From Eutreptiella sp. 'Long Island Sound 2002' (taxonomy: Eukaryota > Euglenozoa > Euglenophyceae > Eutreptiales > Eutreptiaceae): a stretch of DNA of 64,000 bases. Under the pieces are notes generated by a model. It had not been told where the DNA came from and ran no database searches. It saw only the letters and a program-made list of their open reading frames with translations. The position numbers were made by a program, and so were the translations under genes. Location: NCBI GenBank assembly GCA_964036045.1, contig OZ038382.1:117171429-117235428 (forward strand). The letters run 5' to 3'. Shown piece by piece: positions 54,231 to 64,000 of this stretch; position 1 is the stretch's first letter; the number at the start of each line of letters is the position of its first letter.

Positions 54231-55047
54231 GGGTAGGTGGGCACCAGGTGGGGCGCACATTGTGGAGCTCGGCCAAGCACCGCCTTGGCAGAGCCGCCTG
54301 CCACGGGACCGGGGCAGTAGGCTGGAGCAGCTGCACCATCCAGCGGTTGCCCCAAGGGGCCCCTGCCGCTGGGCCGGGCCCCAGCCCCCAAGCGGGAGAA
54401 CGACCGCCGGCTGACCAAGTCCTTGCGTGGTGCCCCTCACCAGGAGGGCCCCTATTCGCCACCGTCTGCGACGCCACGGCGGTGGCTGAAGAAGTGCGCC
54501 ACCACCCGCCCGGCCATTAGCCGGGAGTGTGCCCGGATGAAGTCCCGCAGCGCTCCTCCCATGCCTCCTGATGTCGTTAGGTGCAGCCCGTTGCGCAGCC
54601 CCAACGCCCCCGGCCACCAACCACCCCTATCACACTACTCCCCGGCGGCGACTGGGCCCACCAACCAGTACTCACCACACCCGCAACCGGCGCTCCGCTC
54701 GATGATCCCGTCCCCCTACAAGGGGCACGATGATGTCCGCAGCACTCAGCACGCGGCCTAGGCAGCGCGTTTGTTGGGGCCAGCCCATTTGAGCGCCATC
54801 AAAGATGACCTGTACCTCCGCATGGCAATCATCTCATGGACCCACAGTATCCTCTCCGCCCTCCGAGCAAAACAGTCGGGGGAGCGTGCTCATTGCTAAT
54901 GCCGCATATTGGGGGTCGGAGGGCTCGGCGGTAGCAGCCACACCAAGGAACCGAGTTGCATGGCTAGAGGCCAGGCCTTCCTCACCCTAGCGGACCGCTA
55001 GTAATGCACCGAGCGGCTCTGCCCATCACTAGCCACCACTCCCTGAT
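54231..55047 (-). other. Possible minus-strand exons, unassigned
   Basis: Three short minus-strand stretches look coding: ARRAERILWVHEMIAMRRY (about 54820-54885), LGRVLSAADIIVPLV (about 54715-54760) and GGMGGALRDFIRAHSRLMAG (about 54505-54570). The last follows CTAACGACATCAG, a good branch point plus acceptor, and the middle one is followed by GTGAGT near 54680. They could be upstream exons of the INTS2-like gene or of another gene; no match is recognised. Confidence 0.3.
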
Positions 55048-58000
55048 ACAACCTGACGGCTCTGGTGGGCACTCTTGGTGGGACAACTCAAGGCTGCAAC
55101 ACCATAACTAGGCAGCACATGCATACAATCCACACGACATGCCTTAGAGGGCACGAAAAATTGGATAAAAATCCTCAGAGAGGACATGCAGGGTACCAAG
55201 AGGTCAGAGGCCCCGACAGAACATCAGCCACAAAGGGCAGCAGCTCCCGCATCTTGTGACAAAACAACCACTCCAACCCATCCAATCCCACACGGCCTGT
55301 AGAGAAGAGAAAAGTGTCAATTATCGGAGGCATGCACTATAGCAGTTTGCAAGCAACGCGGCGCTGGCATAAAATAGCACGCAAAAAATAAAAATCTCAT
55401 GGATTGAAGTGGCCGCAAACATCCCATACAGCCGCCTAATAACCTTGTATCCAATAGGTAAGGCACCCGTTGTCCATCCACCTTGCGGTGATGCGAAAAG
55501 GAGATGGAGAGGCACCATGCATGGCGCTCCCCGAAAAGCAAAATCCACCTATGGCAACACATGAGGCCACTACCTTTCTTAACAACGGGGGACCCGTCGG
55601 CCAGCACTTGCCGCGCGTCCCCACTCACCCTGCGGGCGACCACGGCGACCGCCCTGTGCAGCACGGCTAGGGGGCTGCTCCGTGGACACGGCAACGCCAA
55701 AATAGATGCGGGCCTACTAGCCTAAGTAGACAGGCCGCAATGGCAACCCTGGGAGGACGGTGTGTAGCTTCCGCGGGTCCTTCTTGATGGCTCTGGTGGG
55801 AGCGGTCGCGACGGCTGTCCGCCCGGAAGATCTCAAGGCGATCGAAACGGCCTTCAAGGACCACGGGGGCGTCCAGTGCCCCTCTTGACAGCTCTAGAGG
55901 GCATTCTAGATGGGACAACTCAAGGCTGCAACACCATAACCAGGCAGCACACCCATACAATCCACACGAAATGCCTTAGAGGGCACGAAAAATTTGATAA
56001 AAATCCTCAGCGAGGACATGCAGGGTACCAAGAGGTCAGAGACCCCAACACAACATCAGCCACAAAGGGCACCGCTCCCACATCCTGTGACAAAACAACA
56101 ACTCCAACCCATCGCATCCCACACGGCCGGTAGAGAAGAGAAAAATGTGAATTATGTCAATTATGTCAATTATCGGTGGCATGCACTACAACACTCTGCA
56201 AGCAACGCGGTGCTGGCATAAAATAGGAGGCAAAACATAATCGTGTCATGGATTGAAGTGGCGGCAAACAACCCATACGGCCGCAAGAGAACCCTATATC
56301 CAAAGGGAACCTTGTATCCAAGCCGTTGTCCATCCAGCTTGCGGTGATGCGAAAAGGAGATGGAGAGGCACCATGCATGGTGCTCCCCGAAAAGCAAAAT
56401 CCTCCTATGGCAACACATGAGGCCACAATCTTTCTGAACAATGAGGGACCCGTTGGCCAGCACCTGCCGAGCGTCCCAACTCACTGGTGGGAGGGGTCGC
56501 CACGGCCGCCCGCCCGGAAGATCTCAAGGCGATCCAAACCGCGGTCAAGGACCAAGGGGGCGTTCTTGCAAAGCACACGCAAAGCATCAAAACACAACAT
56601 GCCCGACATAGATCAGAGGTGTCTCTGGGTATGCGGCTGTATGGAAGCCGACAGTGTCGGCAATGGTGTTCACAACCCCACTTTGGGTGGGCGGGCACGA
56701 CAAGAAAGAGTGAAGTCGCAAATGCCCACACATTGGGTGGGCGAGTGGGCAAGCAAAGATAAGAAAAAAACAATTGTTTACATTGGCACAGCACATTGGT
56801 TACCATGCACGCTACACACAGCACACAGAGCAAAGCTACACATCGGTGGCGGTCTAGTTTTTGGCAAAGCACACGCAAAGCGTCAAAACATAGCATCCTC
56901 GGCATAACAGTGGCGTCTGTGCATTTGAACAAGATGTCCGGTGCCCCTCTTGACAGCTATGGTGGGCACTCTGGGTGGGACAACTCAAGCTTGCAACACC
57001 ATAACCACGTGACACACCCATACAATCCACAGGACATGCCTTAGAAGGCACGAAAAATATGACAAAAATCCTGAGAGAGGACATGCAGGGTACCAAAGGG
57101 TCAGAGACCCCGGGAGCACATCATCCACAAAGGGCACCGGCTCCCACATCCTCTGCCAAAAGGAGAACTCCAACCCATCCCATCCGACAGGGCTTGTAGA
57201 GAAGAGGAAAATGTGAATTGTCGGAGGTATGCACTATAGCACTTTGCAAGCAACGCGGCGCTGGCATAAAATAGCACACAAAAAATAACATTTCCATGGA
57301 TTGAAGTGGCCGCAAACAGCCCATACAGCCGCAAGAGAACCTTGTATCCAAGCCGTTGTCCATCCACCTTGCGGTGATGCGAAAAGGAAATGGAGAGGCA
57401 CCATGCTTGGCGCTCCCCGAAAAGCAAAATCCACCTATGGCAACACATGAGGCCACTACCTTTCTTAACAACGGGGGACCCGTCAGCCAGCACTTCCCGC
57501 GCGTCCGCATTCACATTGCCGGCGACCACGGCCACCGCCCTGTGCAGCACGCCTCGGAGCTGCTCCGTGGGCACGACGACACCAAAATAGATGCGGACCT
57601 ACTAGGCCAAGTAGACACAAAGCAGTGGCAACCCTGCGAGGACGGTGTGTAGCTTCCGCGGGTCCGTCTTGATGGCTGTGGTGCGATCGGTCGCGACGGC
57701 TATCCGCCCGGAAGATCTCAAGGCAATCCAAACCGTGGCCAAGGACCACGGGGGCGTTTTGGCAAAGCACGCGCAAAGCATCAAAACACAAGATCCTCGG
57801 CATATTAGCGGCGTCTTTGGGTATGCAACTATATGAAAGCCGACAGTGTCGGCGATGGTGTTCACAACCCCCGTTTGGGTGGACGTCCGGGACAAAGAAG
57901 AATGAAATGGCACATGCCCCACATGGGTGGGCAAGTGAGCAAGCACAGAAACCACAAAAGAACTGTTTACACTGGGATAGGACACAAGTTACCATGCACG

Positions 58001-58131
58001 CTACACACAGCACGCAGAGCAAAAGCTATAGATCAGCCCCGATCTAGATTTTGGCAAAGCACACACAAAGCGTCAAAGCACAGCATCCTTGGCATATCAG
58101 TTGCGTCTTTGCATTTGAACAACACATCCAA
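55048..58131 (+). repeat. Left-edge units of the satellite: shortened and diverged
   Basis: The first unit (about 830 bases) and the second (about 1065) lack internal parts of the consensus and carry unit-specific insertions (for example repeated AATTATGTC at 56150-56172). The third (56942-58131) is full length but more diverged than those to its right. This is the usual pattern at the edge of a homogenised satellite. Confidence 0.85.
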
Positions 58132-60501
58132 GGCCCCTCTTGACAGCTCTAGAGGGCACTCGGGGTGGCACAACTCAAGGCTGCAACACCATAACCAGGC
58201 AGCACACCCATACAGGACATAGAGGACACAGGACATGCCTGAGAGAGCATGAAATTGTGGATAAAAATCCTCAGAGACGACATGCGGGCTACCAAGAGGT
58301 CAGAGACCCCGGGAGCACATCAGCCACAAAGGGCACCGGCTCCCACATCCTGTGCCAAAAGGAGAACTCCAACCCATCCCACCCGACAGGGCCTGTAGAG
58401 AAGAGGAAAAGGTGAATTGTCGCAGGTATGCACTATAGCACTTTGCAAGCAACGCGGCGCTGGCATAAAATAGCACACAAAAAATAACATTTCCATGGAT
58501 TGAAGTGGCCGCAAACAGCCCATACAGCCGCAAGAGAACCTTGTATCCAAGCCGTTGTCCATCCACCTTGCGGTGATGCGAAGAGGAGATGGAGAGGCAC
58601 CATGCATGGCGCTCCCCGAAAAGCAAAATCCACCTATGGCAACACATGAGGCCACTACCTTTCTTAACAACGGGGGACCCGTCAGCCAGCACTTCCCGCG
58701 CGTCCGCATTCACATTGCCGGCAACCACGGCCACCGCCCTGTGCAGCACGCCTCGGGGCTGCTCCATGGGCACGACGACACCAAAATAGATGCGGACCTA
58801 CTAGGCCAAGTAGACACAAAGCAGTGGCAACCCTGCGAGGACGGTGTGTAGCTTCCGCGGGTCCGTCTTGACGGCTGTGGTGCGATCGGTCGCGACGGCT
58901 GTCCGCCCGGAAGATCTCAAGGCAATCCAAACCGTGGTCAAGGACCACGGGGGCGTTTTGGCAAAGCACGCGCAAAGCATCAAAACACAAGATCCTCGGC
59001 ATATTAGCGGTAGCTATATGAAAGCCGACAGTGTCGGTGATGGTGTTCACAACCCCCTGTTTGGGTGGACGGCCGGGACAAAGAAGAATGAAATGGCACA
59101 TGCCCCACATGGGTGGGCGAGTGAGCAAGCAGAGAAACCACAAAACAACTGTTTACACTGGGATAGGACACAAGTTACCATGCACGCTACACACAGCACG
59201 GAGAGCAAAATCTATAGATCAGCCCCGATCTAGATTTTGGCAAAGCACACACAAAGCGTCAAAGCACAGCATCCTTGGCATATCAGTTGCATCTTTGCAT
59301 TTGAACAACACATCCAAGGCCCCTCTTGACAGCTCTAGAGGGCACTCGGGGTGGCACAACTCAAAGCTGCAACACCATAACCAGGCAGCACACCCATACA
59401 GGACATAGAGGACACAGGACATGCCTGAGAGAGCATGAAATTGTGGATAAAAATCCTCAGAGACAACATGCGGGCTACCAAGAGGTCAGAGACCCCGGGA
59501 GCACATCAGCCACAAAGGGCACGGGCTCCCACATCCTGTACCAAAAGGAGAACTCCAACCCATCCCATCCGACAGGGCCTGTAGAGAAGAGGAAAATGTG
59601 AATTGTCGCAGGTATGCACTATAGCACTTTGCAAGCAACGCGGCGCTGGCATAAAATAGCACACAAAAAATAACATTTCCATGGATTGAAGTGGCCGCAA
59701 ACAGCCCATACAGCCGCAAGAGAACCTTGTATCCAAGCCGTTGTCCATCCACCTTGCGGTGATGCGAAAAGCAAATGGAGAGGCACCATGCATGGCGCTC
59801 CCCGAAAAGCAAAATCCACCTATGGCAACACATGAGGCCACTACCTTTCTTAACAACGGGGGACCCGTCAGCCAGCACTTCCCGCATGTCCGCATTCACA
59901 TTGTGCCAACCACGGCCACCGCCCTGAGCAGCACGCCTCGGGGCTGCTCCGTGGGCACGACGACACCAAAATAGATGCGGACCTACTAGGCCAAGTAGAC
60001 ATGAAGCAGTGGCAACCCTGCGAGGACGGTGTGTAGCTTCCGCGGGTCCGTCTTGACGGCTGTGGTGCGATCGGTCGCGACGGCTGTCCGCCCGGAAGAT
60101 CTCAAGGCAATCCAAACCGTGGTCAAGGACCACGGGGGCGTTTTGGCAAAGCACGCGCAAAGCATCAAAACACAAGATCCTCGGCATATTAGCGGTAGCT
60201 GTATGAAAGCCGACCATGTCGGCGATGGTGTTCACAACCCCCGTTTGGGTGGACGGCCGGGACAAAGAAGAATGAAATGGCACATGCCCCACATGGGTGG
60301 GCGAGTGAGCAAGCACAGAAACCACAAAACAACTGTTTACACTGGGATAGGACACAAGTTACCATGCACGCTACACACAGCACGCAGAGCAAAAACCATA
60401 GATCAGCGGCGATCTAGATTTTGGCAAAGCACACACAAAGCGTCAAAGCACAGCATCCGTGGCATATCAGTTGCGTCTTTGCATTTGAACAACACATCCA
60501 A

Positions 60502-62871
60502 GGCCCCTCTTGACAGCTCTAGAGGGCACTCGGGGTGGCACAACTCAAGGCTGCAACACCATAACCAGGCAGCACACCCATACAGGACATAGAGGACACA
60601 GGACATGCCTGAGAGAGCATGAAATTGTGGATAAAAATCCTCAGAGACGACATGCGGGCTACCAAGAGGTCAGAGACCCCGGGAGCACATCAGCCACAAA
60701 GGGCACCGGCTCCCACATCCTGTACCAAAAGGAGAACTCCAACCCATCCCATCCGACAGGGCCTCTAGAGAAGAGGAAAAGGTGAATTGTCGCAGGTATG
60801 CACTATAGCACTTTGCAAGCAACGCGGCGCTGGCATAAAATAGCACACAAAAAATAACATTTCCATGGATTGAAGTGGCCGCAAACAGCCCATACAGCCG
60901 CAAGAGAACCTTGTATCCAAGCCGTTGTCCATCCACCTTGCGGTGATGCGAAAAGGAGATGGAGAGGCACCATGCATGGCGCTCCCCGAAAAGCAAAATC
61001 CACCTATGGCAACACATGAGGCCACTACCTTTCTTAACAATGGGGGACCCGTTAGCCAGCACTTCCCGCGCGTCCGCATTCACATTGCCGGCGACCACGG
61101 CCACCGCCCTGTGCAGCACGCCTCGGGGCTGCTCCGTGGGCACGACGACACCAAAATAGATGCGGACCTACTAGGCCAAGTAGACACAAAGCAGTGGCAA
61201 CCCTGCGAGGACGGTGTGTAGCTTCCGCGGGTCCGTCTTGACGGCTGTGGTGCGATCGGTCGCGACGGCTGTCCGCCCGGAAGATCTCAAGGCAATCCAA
61301 ACCGTGGTCAAGGACCACGGGGGCGTTTTGGCAAAGCACGCGCAACGCATCAAAACACAAGATCCTCGGCATATTAGCGGTAACTATATGAAAGCCGACA
61401 GTGTCGGCGATGGTGTTCACAACCCCCGTTTGGGTGGACGTCCGGGACAAAGAAGAATGACATGGCACATGCCCCACATGGGTGGGCGAGTGAGCAAGCA
61501 CAGAAACCACAAAACAACTGTTTACACTGGGATAGGACACAAGTTACCATGCACGCTACACACAGCACGGAGAGCAAAAACTATAGATCAGCGGCGATCT
61601 AGATTTTGGCAAAGCACACACAAAGCGTCAAAGCACAGCATCCTTGGCATATCAGTTGCGTCTTTGCATTTGAACAACACATCCAAGGCCCCTCTTGACA
61701 GCTCTAGAGGGCACTCGGGGTGGCACAACTCAAGGCTGCAACACCATAACCAGGCAGCACACCCATACAGGACATAGAGGACACAGGACATGCCTGAGAG
61801 AGCATGAAATTGTGGATAAAAATCCTCAGAGACGACATGCGGGCTACCAAGAGGTCAGAGACCCCGGGAGCACATCAGCCACAAAGGGCACCGGCTCCCA
61901 CATCCTGTACCAAAAGGAGAACTCCAACCCATCCCATCCGACAGGGCCTCTAGAGAAGAGGAAAAGGTGAATTGTCGCAGGTATGCACTATAGCACTTTG
62001 CAAGCAACGCGGCGCTGGCATAAAATAGCACACAAAAAATAACATTTCCATGGATTGAAGTGGCCGCAAACAGCCCATACAGCCGCAAGAGAACCTTGTA
62101 TCCAAGCCGTTGTCCATCCACCTTGCGGTGATGCGAAAAGGAGATGGAGAGGCACCATGCATGGCGCTCCCCGAAAAGCAAAATCCACCTATGGCAACAC
62201 ATGAGGCCACTACCTTTCTTAACAATGGGGGACCCGTTAGCCAGCACTTCCCGCGCGTCCGCATTCACATTGCCGGCGACCACGGCCACCGCCCTGTGCA
62301 GCACGCCTCGGGGCTGCTCCGTGGGCACGACGACACCAAAATAGATGCGGACCTACTAGGCCAAGTAGACACAAAGCAGTGGCAACCCTGCGAGGACGGT
62401 GTGTAGCTTCCGCGGGTCCGTCTTGACGGCTGTGGTGCGATCGGTCGCGACGGCTGTCCGCCCGGAAGATCTCAAGGCAATCCAAACCGTGGTCAAGGAC
62501 CACGGGGGCGTTTTGGCAAAGCACGCGCAACGCATCAAAACACAAGATCCTCGGCATATTAGCGGTAACTATATGAAAGCCGACAGTGTCGGCGATGGTG
62601 TTCACAACCCCCGTTTGGGTGGACGTCCGGGACAAAGAAGAATGACATGGCACATGCCCCACATGGGTGGGCGAGTGAGCAAGCACAGAAACCACGAAAC
62701 AACTGTTTACACTGGGATAGGACACAAGTTACCATGCACGCTACACACAGCACGGAGAGCAAAAACTATAGATCAGCGGCGATCTAGATTTTGGCAAAGC
62801 ACACACAAAGCGTCAAAGCACAGCATCCTTGGCATATCAGTTGCGTCTTTGCATTTGAACAACACATCCAA
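60502..62871 (+). repeat. Two nearly identical adjacent satellite units
   Basis: The units 60502-61686 and 61687-62871 share variants not seen in their neighbours: AACAATGGGGGACCCGTTAG, GCGCAACGCATC and GGGCCTCTAGAGAAG. They appear to differ at only a few bases, for instance CACAAAACAAC versus CACGAAACAAC. They are probably the product of a recent single-unit duplication. Confidence 0.85.
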
Positions 62872-64000
62872 GGCCCCTCTTGACAGCTCTAGAGGGCACT
62901 CGGGGTGGCACAACTCAAGGCTGCAACACCATAACCAGGCAGCACACCCATACAGGACATAGAGGACACAGGACATGCCTGAGAGAGCATGAAATTGTGG
63001 ATAAAAATCCTCAGAGACGACATGTGGGCTACCAAGAGGTCAGAGACCCCGGGAGCACATCAGCCACAAAGGGCACCGGCTCCCACATCCTGTACCAAAA
63101 GGAGAACTCCAACCCATCCGATCCGATAGGGCCTGTAGAGAAGAGGAAAATGTGAATTGTCGCAGGTATGCACTATAGCACTTTGCAAGCAACGCGGCGC
63201 TGGCATAAAATAGCACACAAAAAATAACATTTCCATGGATTGAAGTGGCCGCAAACAGCCCATACAGCCGCAAGAGAACCTTGTATCCAAGCCGTTGTCC
63301 ATCCACCTTGCGGTGATGCGAAAAGCAAATGGAGAGGCACCATGCATGGCGCTCCCTGAAAAGCAAAATCCACCTATGGCAACACATGAGGCCACTACCT
63401 TTCATAACAACGGGGGACCCGTCGGCCAACACTTCCCGCGTGTCCGCATTCACATTGCCGGCGACCACGGCCACCGCCCTGTGCAGCACGCCTCGGGGCT
63501 GCTCCGTGGGCACGACGACACCAAAATAGATGCGGACCTACTAGGCCAAGTAGACACAAAGCAGTGGCAACCCTGCGAGGACGGTGTGTAGCTTCCGCGG
63601 GTCCGTCTTGACGGCTGTGGTGCGATCGGTCGCGACGGCTGTCCGCCCGGAAGATCTCAAGGCAATCCAAACCGTGGTCAAGGACCACGGGGGCGTTTTG
63701 GCAAAGCACGCGCAAAGCATCAAAACACAAGATCCTCGGCATATTAGCGGTAGCTGTATGAAAGCCGACAGTGTCGGCGATGGTGTTCACAACCCCCGTT
63801 TGGGTGGACGGCCGGGACAAAGAAGAATGAAATGGCACATGCCCCACATGGGTGGGCAAGTGAGCAAGCACAGAAACCACAAAACAACTGTTTACACTGG
63901 GATAGGACACAAGTTACCATGCACGCTACACACAGCACGCAGAGCAAAATCTTAGATCAGCGGCGATCTAGATTTTGGCAAAGCACACACAAAGCGTCAA

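Larger units (their letters stand above)
55048..64000 (+). repeat. Tandem satellite array, ~1185-base unit
   Basis: Units start at about 55048, 55877, 56942, 58132, 59318, 60502, 61687 and 62872, each opening with TTGACAGCTCTAGAGGGCAC or a variant followed by ACAACTCAAGGCTGCAACAC. The five rightmost have lengths 1186, 1184, 1185, 1185 and at least 1129 (cut by the window). No microsatellite, LINE domain or named gene was found within the unit. Confidence 0.97.

Overview
This window is eukaryotic nuclear DNA made mostly of repeats. It shows non-LTR retrotransposons (LINEs), long tetranucleotide microsatellites, two kinds of satellite DNA, and a protein gene with a GT-AG intron. There are no bacterial operons, rRNA, tRNA or CRISPR. 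The one recognisable host gene is the 3' end of an Integrator complex subunit 2 homologue (INTS2, minus strand, about 49.5-51.0 kb). Integrator is widespread in eukaryotes, so this does not fix the lineage. The style (very GC-rich repeats, divergent LINEs with endonuclease, RT, RNase H and CCHC finger, microsatellite arrays) would suit a large-genome alga or other protist, but that is a guess.

Layout. 1-46.2 kb is a mosaic in which almost every element boundary is a microsatellite. LINE-A (+, 1-6757) ends in (TATG)n. A 96-bp tail fragment of a GC-rich element and (TAGG)n follow. GC-rich element copy 1 (7044-13225) holds a 3.85-kb hairpin minisatellite and ends in (AGG)n. LINE-B (-, 13255-20130) has a large ORF1 and an endonuclease, but its RT is missing and a possible C48-type protease follows. 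Next come (TAGG)n/(TATG)n/(TTG)n and GC-rich head copy 2 (20338-21430). LINE-C (-, 21430-26756) carries endonuclease, RT, RNase H and CCHC. After (TATG)n/(TTG)n comes GC-rich copy 3 (26950-35114), with an older, decayed version of the same minisatellite, an inverted block and the same 3' tail. After (TATG)n, LINE-D (+, from 35175) carries a Ulp1-like protease motif, zinc finger, endonuclease, RT, RNase H and CCHC, and is followed by (TATG)n at 46.1-46.2 kb.

46.2-55 kb is less GC-extreme: a diverged 0.66-kb duplication, a DDE-transposase relic, a seven-copy 60-bp palindromic repeat, the INTS2 exons, a 60-bp minisatellite, and two diverged copies of a ~0.5-kb repeat. 55.05-64.0 kb is a tandem satellite with a ~1185-bp unit. 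It is ragged at its left edge, homogeneous to the right, and runs off the window.

How the parts relate. No LINE here is intact. The interruptions are largely in-frame stops that can be read as single C-to-T changes in Gln or Arg codons (CAG, CAA, CGA), plus a limited number of frame changes, several beside G runs. The most unusual object is the GC-rich element. Its 3' tail is conserved at three loci but joined to three different microsatellites, its head at three loci is preceded by (TTG)n, and its body is a long array of perfect GCTGCGC/GCGCAGC hairpins. It looks like a large non-autonomous retroposon family that lands in microsatellites, possibly mobilised by the neighbouring LINEs.
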